A DNA stretch of 64,000 nt from JAABQG01 sp963726365 (GCA_963726365.1 CAVSCI010000026.1:50310-114309); one strand, 5' to 3'; shown: positions 40,533-49,858, counted from the first letter of the stretch. The notes: generated from the sequence alone by a model not told the origin. Made by a program: numbers and translations.

Positions 40533-40547
40533 TGGCACCTTTATTGC
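40533..40547 (+). promoter_or_regulatory. Sigma-54 promoter of the ABC transporter/deaminase operon
   Basis: TGGCACCTTTATTGC matches the -24/-12 consensus TGGCAC-N5-TTGC at all fixed positions. Transcription would start near 40559, 27 nt before the ATG at 40586. It implies RpoN with an activator such as NtrC, hence nitrogen-limited expression. I did not find convincing activator sites upstream. Confidence 0.75.
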
Positions 40548-40585
40548 TCTCACCCCCGTTGTCAACCCTTCCCGCTGGAGTCCCC

Positions 40586-41613
40586 ATGAAAAAACGCGCC
40601 TTCCTCAAATCCTCTTTCGCCCTGGCCGCGGCCTTGACGCTCGGCAGCGCAATCGCCCAGACCACCCCGATCAAGTTCCAGCTCGACTGGCGCTTTGAGG
40701 GGCCCTCGGCGCTGTTCCTGACCCCGGCGGCCAAAGGCTATTTCAAGGACGCCAAGCTCGATGTGGCCATCGATGCCGGCAACGGCTCGGGCGGCACGGT
40801 CACCCGCGTGGCCTCGGGGGCCTACGAAATGGGTTTCGCCGACCTCGCCGCGCTGATGGAATTCCACGCCAACAACCCCGATGCGCCGAACAAGCCCGTG
40901 GCCATCATGATGGTCTACAACGACACCCCCGCCTCGGTGATGGCGCTGAAGAAATCCGGCATCAAGTCGCCGGCCGACCTGAACGGCAAGAAGCTCGGCG
41001 CCCCGGTGTTCGACGCCGGCCGCCGCGCCTTCCCGATCTTCGCCAAGGCCAACAACGTCACCGGCGTCACCTGGACCGCGATGGACCCGCCGCTGCGCGA
41101 AACCATGCTGGTGCGCGGCGACGTCGATGCCATCACCGGCTTCACCTTCACCTCGCTGCTGAATCTCGAGGCGCGTGGCGCAAGGCCGAGGACGTGGTGG
41201 TCCTGCCCTACCCGCAATACGGCGTGAAGCTCTACGGCAACGCCATCATTGCCTCGCCCAAGATCCTCAAGGAAAACCCGGCCGCCGTGAAAGCCTTCCT
41301 GGCCGCGTTCGCCAAGGGCGCCAGGGACGTGATCGGCAACCCGGCCGCGGCCATTGCCGACGTCAAGGCGCGTGACGGCATCATCAACACCGAACTGGAA
41401 ACCCGGCGCCTGAAGCTGGCGATCGACACCGTCATCAACAGCCCGAACGCCCGTGCCGAGGGCTTTGGCCAGGTCAACGGCCCGCGCCTGTCGCTGATGG
41501 CCTCGCAGGTGTCCGACGCCTTCAACACCAAGACGCGCGTCAACCCGGATGCGGTCTGGAACGCCAGCTTCCTGCCGTCCAAGGCCGAGCTCGACGTGCT
41601 GCCCAAGAAATAA
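40586..41613 (+). CDS. ABC transporter substrate-binding protein, NMT1/THI5-like (frame-shifted)
   Basis: About 342 residues. Signal peptide MKKRAFLKSSFALAAALTLG (cleavage after AIAQ), then the NMT1/ThiY-like pattern IKFQLDWRFEGPSALFLTPA, AKGYFKDAKLDVAIDAGNGS and FADLAALMEFHANNP. A shift near 41175 separates NLEARG from EDVVVLPYPQYGVKLYGNAI. Proteins of this family carry pyrimidine precursors, riboflavin, nucleobases or sulfonates. With a deaminase in the same operon and the sigma-54 promoter, a nitrogen-rich heterocycle (purine or pyrimidine base) is the likely cargo, by inference. Confidence 0.88.
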
Positions 41614-41618
41614 CATGA

Positions 41619-42443
41619 GTGACGCCGCCACCCCCTGGTTCGTTGACTTTCTCCGACGTCTGGCTCGCCTACAACGACGAACTGCTCCAGAAGAACCAGT
41701 TCGCTGTTGAAGCCATCGACCTGAAGGTGCGCAAAGGTGAGTTCATCGCCATCGTCGGACCCTCGGGCTGCGGCAAGTCCACCTTCATGAAGCTGGCCAC
41801 GGGCCTGAAGATGCCGTCGATGGGCAAGATCCACATCGACGGCAAGCCTGTGACCGGCCCGTTGAAGATTTCCGGCATGGCGTTCCAGGCGTCATCCCTG
41901 CTGCCCTGGCGCACGACGGTTGACAACGTGCTGCTGCCGCTGGAGATCGTCGAGCCCTACCGCAGCTACTTCAAGCAAAAGCGCAAGGAATACGAGGAAC
42001 GCGCCCGCAAGCTGTTGCAAAAGGTCGGCCTGGCCGGCTACGAGGACAAGTTCCCCTGGCAGCTCTCGGGCGGCATGCAGCAGCGCGCCAGCATCTGCCG
42101 CGCGCTGATCCACGAGCCCAAGATGCTGCTGCTCGACGAGCCCTTCGGCGCGCTCGACGCTTTCACCCGCGAGGAGCTGTGGTGCATCCTGCGCGACCTC
42201 TGGACCGAGCAGCAGTTCAACGTGATCCTGGTGACGCACGACCTGCGCGAATCGGTGTTCCTGGCCGACACGGTGTACGTGATGACCAAGAGCCCCGGCC
42301 GCTTCGAGGTGCGGCGAGAGATCGACCTGCCGCGCCCGCGCGACCTGGAGATCACCTACACGCCCGAGTTCACCGACATCGTGCACGACCTGCGCGGCCA
42401 CATCGGCGCGCTGCGCAAGGCCGGCGCGACCATCAATCAATAA
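41619..42443 (+). CDS. ABC transporter ATP-binding protein, nitrate/sulfonate/taurine class
   Basis: About 274 residues. Walker A GPSGCGKST, signature LSGGMQQRA, Walker B MLLLDEPFGALD and the H-loop VTHDLRESVFLADTVYVMTK are complete. The start is uncertain: the in-frame GTG at 41619 gives a full protein, while the ATG at 41615 reads MSDAATP and then needs a one-base correction near 41640 to join LTFSDVWLAYNDELL. It begins 1-5 bp after the substrate-binding gene and is 15 bp from the permease, one operon. Confidence 0.9.
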   Translation: MTPPPPGSLTFSDVWLAYNDELLQKNQFAVEAIDLKVRKGEFIAIVGPSGCGKSTFMKLATGLKMPSMGKIHIDGKPVTGPLKISGMAFQASSLLPWRTTVDNVLLPLEIVEPYRSYFKQKRKEYEERARKLLQKVGLAGYEDKFPWQLSGGMQQRASICRALIHEPKMLLLDEPFGALDAFTREELWCILRDLWTEQQFNVILVTHDLRESVFLADTVYVMTKSPGRFEVRREIDLPRPRDLEITYTPEFTDIVHDLRGHIGALRKAGATINQ

Positions 42444-42458
42444 GGCAGGGAACGCGCC

Positions 42459-43226
42459 ATGAACATGAAACAAGTCGAACGCTGGTCGCCCTGGCTGCTG
42501 CTGGTGGCGGTGATCGCACTGTGGCAGATCATCTGCTCGGCCTTCAACGTCTCGGAATTCATCTTCCCCAGCCCGGTGCGCATCTGGGACCAGTTCATGG
42601 AGTACCGCGGCCTGATCGCCGGCCACGCCTGGCGCACCTTCTGGGTGACCATGGTCGGCTTCGGCATCGCCATCGTCGTCGGCGTGCTGCTGGGCTTCGT
42701 GATCGGCAGCTCGCGCGTCGCCTACGCCGCCGTCTACCCGCTGATGACCGCCTTCAACGCCCTGCCCAAGGCGGCCTTCGTGCCGATCCTGGTGGTGTGG
42801 TTCGGCATCGGCGCGGGGCCCGCCATCCTGACGGCCTTCCTGATCAGCTTCTTCCCGATCATGGTGAACATCGCCACCGGCCTGGCGACGCTGGAGCCCG
42901 AGCTCGAAGACGTGCTGCGCGTGCTCGGCGCCAAGCGCTGGGATGTGCTGGTCAAGGTGGGCCTGCCGCGCTCCATGCCGTACTTCTACGGCTCACTCAA
43001 GGTGGCCATCACCTTGGCCTTCGTCGGCACCACGGTGTCGGAGATGACCGCCGCCAACGAGGGCATCGGCTACCTGCTGATTTCCGCCGGCTCGGCCATG
43101 CAGATGGGCCTGGCGTTTGCCGGCCTGCTGGTGGTCGGCGCCATGGCGATGGCGATGTACGAACTGTTCAGCGTCATCGAGAACCACACCACCGCCTGGG
43201 CGCACCGCGGCTCGCAGAACCATTGA
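42459..43226 (+). CDS. ABC transporter permease, nitrate/sulfonate/taurine class
   Basis: A 255-residue inner-membrane permease with six helices. The EAA loop, which contacts the ATPase, reads LEPELEDVLRVLGAKRWDVL; LVVWFGIGAGPAILTAFLIS and FVGTTVSEMTAANEGIGYLL are also typical of the SsuC/TauC/NrtB group. It follows the ATPase by 15 bp. A GC-rich repeat (43242-43310) separates it from the deaminase gene. Intact. Confidence 0.92.
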   Translation: MNMKQVERWSPWLLLVAVIALWQIICSAFNVSEFIFPSPVRIWDQFMEYRGLIAGHAWRTFWVTMVGFGIAIVVGVLLGFVIGSSRVAYAAVYPLMTAFNALPKAAFVPILVVWFGIGAGPAILTAFLISFFPIMVNIATGLATLEPELEDVLRVLGAKRWDVLVKVGLPRSMPYFYGSLKVAITLAFVGTTVSEMTAANEGIGYLLISAGSAMQMGLAFAGLLVVGAMAMAMYELFSVIENHTTAWAHRGSQNH

Positions 43227-43241
43227 AGGATATTGCCCCCA

Positions 43242-43310
43242 CGCTCGGCACTGGCGTGTCCTCGCTGCCCCCCGAGGGGGCCCAAACCGCCTTGGGGCGG
43301 CCCGGCGGCG
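43242..43310 (+). repeat. GC-rich repeat, family 2, copy 1 (intergenic)
   Basis: Core 43256-43310: GTGTCCTCGCTG, then CCCCGAGGGGGC, then CCTTGGGGCGGCCCGGCGGCG. Without gaps it is identical at 45 of 55 bases to 51915-51969, and the preceding GCTCGGCAC is also shared. The internal CCCCCGAGGGGG is a self-complementary hairpin. Confidence 0.7.
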
Positions 43311-43318
43311 GTTTGACC

Positions 43319-43788
43319 ATGACCCCGGACCAGGTCCTTCGCCACCTGCGCCGCGCCAACGAGGTCGCGCGCCGCGCCATGGCGCTGGGTCGCCACCCCT
43401 TCGGCGCGATCCTGGTCGCCCCCGATGGCGAGACGGTGCTGGCCGAGCAGGGCAATGTGGACACCGTGAACCACGCCGAATCGGTACTGGCCCGCACGGC
43501 AGCCACCAACTTCACGCCGAATATCTCGCGCAGTGCACCCTGGTCACCACCGTGGAGCCCTGCGCCATGTGCGCCGGCACGCAGTATTGGGCCAACATCG
43601 GCCGACTGGTCTATGGCATGACCGAGCGACGCCTGCTGGAGCTCACCGGCAACCACGGCGAGAACCCGACCATGGACCTGCCCTGCCGCACCGTGCTGGC
43701 CGCCGGGCAGAAATCCATTGAAGTCATCGGCCCGGTGCCCGAAGTGGAGCCCGCGATTGCCGCACTGCACATCAATTTCTGGAAATAG
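43319..43788 (+). CDS. Nucleoside/nucleobase deaminase, guanine-deaminase type (frame-shifted)
   Basis: About 156 residues of the cytidine-deaminase-like zinc superfamily. The zinc and catalytic motif HAES (in VNHAESVLARTA) and the second motif EPCAMCAGTQYWANIGRLVY are visible, in two frames joined by a single-base shift near 43510. The C-terminus (LTGNHGENPTMDLPCRTVLA) resembles bacterial guanine/nucleobase deaminases of the tRNA-adenosine-deaminase-like group. Together with the transporter it could deaminate an imported purine or pyrimidine and release ammonia. The exact base is unknown. Confidence 0.82.
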
Positions 43789-43792
43789 CAAG

Positions 43793-43850
43793 GAATTTGG
43801 CCAATCCCCAGCGTCGAATGGTTATGGTTTGCTATATATTTGGTAGTAAA
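43793..43850 (+). repeat. Dispersed repeat, family 1, copy 5 (best-preserved)
   Basis: GGCCAATCCCCAGCGTCG, then AATGGTTATGGTTTGCTATA and TATTTGGTAGT, just after the deaminase stop and before ureD. It aligns without gaps over 49 bases, 39 identical, with the copy inside puuD. Confidence 0.7.
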
Positions 43851-43873
43851 TCCAATACCCGTCACACATCCCC

Positions 43874-44704
43874 ATGACCTGGCACGCCCGACTGCAGCTC
43901 GACTACAGCCTTGAAACCGGCCGCACCGTTGCGCGTTACGAGCACAGCGGCCCGCTGCGCATCCTGCAAAGTCTCTACCCCGAGGGCGACGCGGTCTGCC
44001 ACAACGTGCTGGTGCACCCGCCAGGCGGGCTGGTCGGCGGCGACACGCTGGACATCGCCGCCACGGTGGCGCGCGGCGCGCACGGGCTCATCACCACGCC
44101 AGGGGCCACGCGCTTTTACCGTTCTGCCGGTGAAACGGCGCTACAGCGGACTCACCTGAAACTGGCCGAGGGCGCGCGACTGGAGTGGCTGCCGCTGGAA
44201 GCGCTTTGCTACAACGCCTGCCGGGCCGAGAACCGGCTGACCCTGGACCTGGCCCAGGGCGCTGAATTGATGGGCTGGGACATCACCGCGCTGGGCTTGC
44301 CCGGCGCGAATCTGCCATTTGCCTCGGGTCGCCTCCAGCAACACATCGAGGTGCCCGGCCTGTGGCTGGAACGCGGCCTCATCGATGCAGCCGACACGCT
44401 TTTGCTGGACAGCCCGCTTGGCCTTGCCGGTCACCGCTGCCTGGCGTCACTTTTCTTTATTGCCGGCAGCCCGCTGGAACGCGAACGCCGCCAGAACGCG
44501 CTGGACCTGGCACGCAAGGTGATCGACGCGCACCCGTTGGCCGCCACCGCTGGCGCCACCAGTCCCAACGGGCAGGTCGTGGTCGTACGGGCGCTGGCCC
44601 CGCTGGTGGAGCCCGCCATGGACCTGATGAAGAAGGTGCGGTCGGCATGGCGTGGGCATTTCTGGACCATGCCGGCTGAGAACCCGCGAATCTGGGCGAT
44701 GTAG
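43874..44704 (+). CDS. ureD: Urease accessory protein UreD
   Basis: A 276-residue UreD, part of the UreDFG scaffold that loads nickel into urease. Family segments: LRILQSLYPEGDAVCHNVLV, HPPGGLVGGDTLDIAATVAR, LITTPGATRFYRSAGETALQ and EWLPLEALCYNACRAENRLT. Intact. It is 85 bp after the deaminase gene. In many betaproteobacteria ureD lies directly before ureA; here the next gene is a leftward Crp-type regulator and ureA is 18.8 kb further right, so ureD is separated from the rest of the urease operon. Confidence 0.95.
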   Translation: MTWHARLQLDYSLETGRTVARYEHSGPLRILQSLYPEGDAVCHNVLVHPPGGLVGGDTLDIAATVARGAHGLITTPGATRFYRSAGETALQRTHLKLAEGARLEWLPLEALCYNACRAENRLTLDLAQGAELMGWDITALGLPGANLPFASGRLQQHIEVPGLWLERGLIDAADTLLLDSPLGLAGHRCLASLFFIAGSPLERERRQNALDLARKVIDAHPLAATAGATSPNGQVVVVRALAPLVEPAMDLMKKVRSAWRGHFWTMPAENPRIWAM

Positions 44705-44778
44705 CCGGATTCAGGGCCGGGCCACAGCAATGCCGTCATCGTGCCGTTTCAAGCTGCCATTAAATGGACCCTGACCGA

Positions 44779-45471
44779 TCATCGCCAGTCGGCAATGGCT
44801 TTCAGCGCCTGCGGAGAGGCAATCTCAATACGCCCGTATGCCAGCCTGAGCACGCCATCGCGCGCCAGCGTTTTCAACTCTTTTGACAATGTCTGCCGGG
44901 TGATGCCCAACATCATTGCCAGCGCCTCCTGGGAGACCGGTACCTCCAGACGGGTGTCGGAGGACAGCGTCGCATCACCATGGGCCAGCGCCAGCAACCG
45001 GCGCGCAACCCGGGTACGCATCGAGCGCAGCATGGCATCTTCCACCAGGCCGTACAACAAACGCACCCGGCGCGCCAGAAGAATGCTCATGGCCCGGGCA
45101 AATGCCGGGCTTTCAAGCAGACGCTCGAAAGCGGTGAATCCGACGACGATCACTTCCGCCGCCTCCAGAGCTGTCACATCGTGCGGACGTGGCATGCCAT
45201 CGAAAAGCGAAATCTCGCCAAACCAGTTGCCGGCCTCCATGACGGCCAAGATACCTTCCTTGCCATCTTCACGCAGCGTGGACACCTTGAAGGTGCCACT
45301 TGCCACGCCAATGAAGCCACTGGGGGCGTCGCCCTGTCGGTACAGCATTTCACCGGCGCGAATGGACAGGCGATCACCGGCGTCCACCAACGCCCGCTGT
45401 ATGGACTCGGGCAAACCAGCAAACCAGGGGTTGCTCAGCATGGCCAATGGAATCAGTTGTCTGGTATGCAC
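44779..45471 (-). CDS. Crp/Fnr-family transcriptional regulator
   Basis: A 230-residue regulator with an N-terminal cyclic-nucleotide-binding-like domain (GEMLYRQGDAPSGFIGVASG, NWFGEISLFDGMPRPHDVTA) and a C-terminal winged helix (VSQEALAMMLGITRQTLSKE, LKTLARDGVLRLAYGRIEIA). It has no cysteine, so it cannot bind an iron-sulfur cluster as FNR does; a nucleotide or other small ligand is more likely. It diverges from the aldehyde dehydrogenase gene across 249 bp. Target unknown; intact. Confidence 0.9.
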   Translation of the reverse strand: MHTRQLIPLAMLSNPWFAGLPESIQRALVDAGDRLSIRAGEMLYRQGDAPSGFIGVASGTFKVSTLREDGKEGILAVMEAGNWFGEISLFDGMPRPHDVTALEAAEVIVVGFTAFERLLESPAFARAMSILLARRVRLLYGLVEDAMLRSMRTRVARRLLALAHGDATLSSDTRLEVPVSQEALAMMLGITRQTLSKELKTLARDGVLRLAYGRIEIASPQALKAIADWR

Positions 45472-45720
45472 GCCCTAAACCTCAGGGTGATTACCCTTAA
45501 TTGTGTATTTTTTGACAGTTTAGCGTCGCAGCCAGCCCTACGCTTCACTCCGTGAATCCAGGTTGCCGTCCGACGATACCTTTCATGGACAACGTTCTTG
45601 GGCGGGCGTCATATTGGAGCGAATGGCCGAAACCGCAATAGCCGAACAGCGTGCCCCCCGCATCAAGGCCTGCCTAGCCCCGCCCGTGTACGATTTCGCA
45701 CCCATTCAAAAAGGTTTTCC

Positions 45721-47163
45721 ATGTCCGCCATACCGTTGTTCCCCGAGACTGCGACCGAGACGATCCGCAACGAGCTGGAGGAAACACTCCAGCTGCAACG
45801 ATCGGCGTACTTTGCCCACCCGGTTCCCAGCTTTGCCGAGCGCAAGGCCGATCTGCTCAAACTTCAGGCCATGTTGCGCGACCACCGGGAAGCCATTCTG
45901 GACGCCATCAGCGCCGACTACGGCAACCGGTCGCGCCATGAAACCCTGTTCGCCGAGATTTTCGGCGTGATGGACGGCGTGGACCACACCCTCAAGCACC
46001 TCAAGCTATGGATGAAGCCCCAGAAGCGCGGCGTGGACTGGCGCAATTTCTTTGGCGCCAGCAACCGGGTCATTCCGCAGCCCGTGGGCATCGTTGGCCA
46101 CATCGTGCCCTGGAATTTTCCGATTTTCCTGTGCTTTGGCGGCCTGACATCGGCCTTTGCAGCGGGTAACCGCTGCATGGTCAAGATGTCGGAAAACTCC
46201 CGCCATCTCGCCCGGCTGCTCATCGAAAAGGTCCCCGCTTATTTCCCGAAGGAAAAGCTCGCTTTCTTTGACGAAACCGGTGGTGTGGGCATCGAGTTTT
46301 CCAAACTCAAGTTCGACCACATCCTGTTCACGGGTTCGGGCCAGACCGGCCGCGCGATCATGGCTGCGGCATCGCAAAACCTCTGTCCGGTGACGCTCGA
46401 ACTGGGCGGCAAGGCGCCTGCGCTCATCTGCGACGACTTCCCACTGCAAAAGGCCACGGAGCGGATCACGTTCTTCAAGTACTTCAACGCAGGCCAGATC
46501 TGCACCACGGCAGACCATGTCTTCGTTCCGCAGCACAAAGTCGACGAATTCGTCGAGATTTCCAAGAAGACGGTCTCGGCACGCTATCCCGACCTGCAGA
46601 GCCCGGATTTCACCTCGGTGATCGATGAACGCGCTTTCAACCGAATCACCCGTGCCCTGGAGGAGGCGCAGGCGCGCGGCGCCACGCTGGTGCAACTCGT
46701 CGCCGGCAAAAAATGGGACGCAGCCACTCGAAAGATCGCGCCCCACATCGTCCTCAACGCGCCGGCCGACTGCGAACTTCGCACCCGGGAAATCTTTGGC
46801 CCCGTGCTGCCAGTCATTCCGTACACATCGGTGGATGACGTGGTGCACGCCATCAATGCCGGTCCGCGTCCCCTGGCGTTTTACCCGTTCAGCAACGACA
46901 AGCACTTGATCGACGTCCTGCTGCACCGTGTCATGTCTGGCGGCGTCACCGTCAACGACATCGTGCTGCACACGGGGCAGCATGACATGCCCTTCGGCGG
47001 CATCGGTGACAGCGGCATGGGCCACTACCACGGTTACGAGGGCTTCGTCACCTTCTCCAAAATGCGTCCGGTGTTCTACCAGGCGCCCTTCAGCGCGCTC
47101 AAGTTCATGTGGCCCCCCTACGGGAAATTTGCGACCCGGTACCTGAATTTCCTCACCCGCTGA
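45721..47163 (+). CDS. Aldehyde dehydrogenase, coniferyl-aldehyde type
   Basis: A 480-residue NAD(P)-dependent aldehyde dehydrogenase. Conserved parts are PVGIVGHIVPWNFPIFLCFG, FTGSGQTGRAIMAAASQNLC, the catalytic glutamate in TLELGGKAPALICDDFPLQK, and the catalytic cysteine in NAGQICTTADHVFVP. Overall sequence (QRSAYFAHPVPSFAERKADL, short C-terminus with PFSALKFMWPPYGKFATRYL) resembles the coniferyl aldehyde dehydrogenase group. 122 bp downstream is a GMC alcohol oxidase/dehydrogenase, so the pair could oxidise an alcohol via its aldehyde to an acid. Intact. Confidence 0.92.
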   Translation: MSAIPLFPETATETIRNELEETLQLQRSAYFAHPVPSFAERKADLLKLQAMLRDHREAILDAISADYGNRSRHETLFAEIFGVMDGVDHTLKHLKLWMKPQKRGVDWRNFFGASNRVIPQPVGIVGHIVPWNFPIFLCFGGLTSAFAAGNRCMVKMSENSRHLARLLIEKVPAYFPKEKLAFFDETGGVGIEFSKLKFDHILFTGSGQTGRAIMAAASQNLCPVTLELGGKAPALICDDFPLQKATERITFFKYFNAGQICTTADHVFVPQHKVDEFVEISKKTVSARYPDLQSPDFTSVIDERAFNRITRALEEAQARGATLVQLVAGKKWDAATRKIAPHIVLNAPADCELRTREIFGPVLPVIPYTSVDDVVHAINAGPRPLAFYPFSNDKHLIDVLLHRVMSGGVTVNDIVLHTGQHDMPFGGIGDSGMGHYHGYEGFVTFSKMRPVFYQAPFSALKFMWPPYGKFATRYLNFLTR

Positions 47164-47285
47164 GGTTCTTCGGCGGTCGCCAACCCTTCCAGGGCTCGCT
47201 GGCAGGACGGGCACTGTGCCCGAACTGAATCAACCCACTCATTCACACGCTGCCGGGCTGGCGGCAAGATAGAAAGGCGCGTTCC

Positions 47286-49010
47286 ATGGAAATGCAGGAG
47301 TTTGACTACGTTGTCGTGGGCGGTGGCGCGGGTGGTTGCGTGGTGGCCAGCCGGCTCAGTGAAGACCCGGCCATCTCGGTGTGCCTGCTCGAAGCCGGCG
47401 GACCCGACACGTCGGCCTTCATCCACGCGCCACTGGGGTTTGCCGCGACGGCGCCGCTGGGCATTCACAGCTGGGGCTACAACACGGTGCCACAGGCCGG
47501 CCTGAATGGGCGCATCGGATTCCAGCCTCGCGGCAAGGTCCTGGGGGGAAGCACCTCGGTCAATGCGATGGTCTACACCCGGGGCAATCGCCAGGACTAC
47601 GACAACTGGGCGGCGCTCGGTAATCCAGGCTGGGCGTATGACGATGTGCTCCCTTTGTTCAAGAAGGCAGAGAACAACGAGTGCTTCGGCGCGGACGACT
47701 ACCGCGGCGTCGGCGGGCCATTGAACGTGAGCTACCTGCGCAGCCCGAGTGTCATCAACGAGGCCTTCTTGCAGGCTTGCGAGTCACAGGGTCTGCCGCG
47801 CACCAAGGATTACAACGGCGCGCGCCAGTTTGGTGCGGGGCCCGCACAAGTCACCCAGAAGGGCGGCGAGCGCTGGAGCGCGGCCAGGGCTTACATCACG
47901 CCTCACCTTGCTCGGGCCAACCTGCAGGTTGTCACGCGTGCCCATGCCAGCCGTGTCGTCCTTGAAGGGAAACGGGCGGTCGGCGTGCAGTTTCTGCAAG
48001 ACGGCAAGACACTGCAAGTACGCGCCCGCCGCGAAGTGATCCTGAGCGGCGGTGCCTATGGCTCGCCGCAACTTCTCATGCTCTCCGGCATCGGCCCGGC
48101 CGCGCACCTCATTCAACATGGCATTGCCGTGGCCCATGATTTACCAGGCGTCGGCCAGAACCTGCAGGACCACATCACCACGGTGCTGATTTATCGCACC
48201 CATCGCAAGGACGCCACCCTGGGAACTTCGTTGGCGGGCGCCTGGGCGCTGATTCGCGGCATCTTCGAGTGGCGAAAGAAACGCACCGGCTGGATCACCA
48301 CCAACGTGGCGGAGTCCCAGGCTTTCCTGTCGACGCAGGGCGACCAGGGCACTCCCAACATCCAGCTCGCGCTGTGCACCGGAATCGTGGACGACCATAC
48401 CCGAAAGGCGCATCTGGGCCACGGTTACACGCTGCACGTCACCCTGGCCCGCCCCAAGAGCCGGGGCACCGTCACGCTGCAAAATGCAGAACCCACCGCA
48501 GCCCCCCTGATCGACCCCGCGTTCCTGAAGGATCCGGACGATCTGGCAACCCTGGTCAAAGGCGCGCAGATGGGCTACGACATCATGGAGTCGGCCGCTT
48601 TTGCACCGTACCGCGGCAAGATGATCTACCCGTTTGAACGGAACAACATTGCGCAGGTGGAGCAGTTCCTGCGCAACTATTCGGACACCGAATATCACCC
48701 CTGCGGCACCTGCAGGATGGGACCCGAAAGCGACCCCATGGCGGTCGTGGACGCCTCACTGCGGGTGCACGGCATTCAGGGCCTGCGCGTGGCAGACACC
48801 TCGATCATGCCGAACCTGATTTCGGGAAACACCAATGCGCCGACCGTCATGATCGGGGAGAAGGCGGCCCTGATGATCCGCAGCCAATCTGCCATTTCCG
48901 CCTGCACGCCTTACCGCATGTCCACAAGCCCTATCGACGGATCAGGATGTCGCTCTCCCGTTTCCCGCCATGTGCCGATCTGCCCCGCCCGAAAATTCTC
49001 ACGCCTCTAA
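47286..49010 (+). CDS. GMC-family FAD-dependent alcohol dehydrogenase/oxidase
   Basis: About 545 residues of solid homology. The FAD-binding start FDYVVVGGGAGGCVVASRLS, GMC signatures GKVLGGSTSVNAMVYTRGNR and GAYGSPQLLMLSGIGPAAHL, and the active-site region YHPCGTCRMGPESDPMAVVD with its histidine are complete, resembling AlkJ/choline-dehydrogenase-like enzymes. After EKAALMIRSQS the sequence stops resembling the family and reads a ~25-residue serine/proline/arginine-rich tail to 49010, next to a C-rich tract, so the natural end may be lost by sequence error. It probably works with the upstream aldehyde dehydrogenase. Confidence 0.9.
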   Translation: MEMQEFDYVVVGGGAGGCVVASRLSEDPAISVCLLEAGGPDTSAFIHAPLGFAATAPLGIHSWGYNTVPQAGLNGRIGFQPRGKVLGGSTSVNAMVYTRGNRQDYDNWAALGNPGWAYDDVLPLFKKAENNECFGADDYRGVGGPLNVSYLRSPSVINEAFLQACESQGLPRTKDYNGARQFGAGPAQVTQKGGERWSAARAYITPHLARANLQVVTRAHASRVVLEGKRAVGVQFLQDGKTLQVRARREVILSGGAYGSPQLLMLSGIGPAAHLIQHGIAVAHDLPGVGQNLQDHITTVLIYRTHRKDATLGTSLAGAWALIRGIFEWRKKRTGWITTNVAESQAFLSTQGDQGTPNIQLALCTGIVDDHTRKAHLGHGYTLHVTLARPKSRGTVTLQNAEPTAAPLIDPAFLKDPDDLATLVKGAQMGYDIMESAAFAPYRGKMIYPFERNNIAQVEQFLRNYSDTEYHPCGTCRMGPESDPMAVVDASLRVHGIQGLRVADTSIMPNLISGNTNAPTVMIGEKAALMIRSQSAISACTPYRMSTSPIDGSGCRSPVSRHVPICPARKFSRL

Positions 49011-49012
49011 GA

Positions 49013-49069
49013 CCTCCCCCCCCCCCTCCCCCTCCCACTCCCCCCCCCCCCCCTCCCCCCCCCCCCCCC
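49013..49069. repeat. C-rich low-complexity tract
   Basis: Fifty-seven bases made almost only of C with scattered T (one A), in runs of up to about 15 C. It lies between the end of the GMC gene and the crotonase gene. Another short C-run follows at 49142-49150. I suspect a sequencing or assembly artefact; it encodes nothing. Confidence 0.85.
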
Positions 49070-49162
49070 GGGTGAAACTCCACCTGGGCGACCGGTACGC
49101 CGCCTTGCCGTTGCGCTACAAGCACCGTGTCCACGCTATCCCTCCCCCCCGGCCCGCGAGGA

Positions 49163-49858
49163 TCATCCGACCACGCTGGTCGCCCGGTCTGCTTCGATGG
49201 CCTTGTCCAGCGCCTCCAGCAGGGCCTTGCGCGCCTTGAGCTTGGTGGCCCTGTGCGCTGCGGGGTTGAGTTTCTTCATTTGCTGCGCCACTTCCAGCGC
49301 CGTCGGCAACAGCTGATCCGCGGCAACGACGCGGTCCAGGAAACCGGCTGCCATGGCGCCCTGCGGATTGAACATTTCGGCGTTGATGACGCTGCGCTGA
49401 AACACGGCCGGGCTCAACCGGTCGCGCGCCAGCAAGATCCCCACGTTGTGCATCGTCATGCCGATCTGCACTTCATTCAGGCCAATCAGGAATTCCCCGG
49501 CCACGCCGAGGCGATAGTCCGAGGCCAGCAGCAGGAAGGCTCCTTTCGCCACCGCGTGTCCGTTGCAAGCGACGATGATCGGTTGCGGGTGCGCCAGCAT
49601 GCGCCGCGTCAGCGCCGACCCTGCCGCGACCAGGGCAATGGCGCTCTCAGGCCCCTTCATCATGACCTTGAGATCGTAGCCTCCCGAAAAAATGCCGGGT
49701 TGCCCGGTCACGATCACGATCGCACCGGCCGCCTGCGCCTGATCCAGGCCGTCGTTGAACTCGGCGATCAACTCCGGGGTCAGGGCATTGACCTTGCCGT
49801 TGCTCAACGTCAGCACGGCAATGCCGTCGTTGATTGCGTACTTCACCAGATCGCTCAT
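49163..49858 (-). CDS. Enoyl-CoA hydratase/isomerase (crotonase) family protein
   Basis: A 231-residue crotonase-fold protein. The oxyanion-hole segments PGIFSGGYDLKVMMKG and CNGHAVAKGAFLLLASDYRL are present, while the two acidic residues of classical hydratases (usually both glutamate) are only partly matched (FLIGLNEVQIGMTMHNVGIL), so the reaction may be isomerisation or hydrolysis rather than hydration. The protein is short, lacking part of the C-terminal helices. Intact, leftward, no operon partner evident. Confidence 0.85.
   Translation of the reverse strand: MSDLVKYAINDGIAVLTLSNGKVNALTPELIAEFNDGLDQAQAAGAIVIVTGQPGIFSGGYDLKVMMKGPESAIALVAAGSALTRRMLAHPQPIIVACNGHAVAKGAFLLLASDYRLGVAGEFLIGLNEVQIGMTMHNVGILLARDRLSPAVFQRSVINAEMFNPQGAMAAGFLDRVVAADQLLPTALEVAQQMKKLNPAAHRATKLKARKALLEALDKAIEADRATSVVG

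Noticed and set aside
43242..43310. GC-rich hairpins as a terminator after the ABC permease
   Set aside because: The element recurs inside a coding region and lacks a T-run, so it is better described as a repeat.
48970..49239. Small open frame reading the C-rich tract as proline/serine repeats
   Set aside because: The tract is low complexity and probably an artefact; no start signal or homology.
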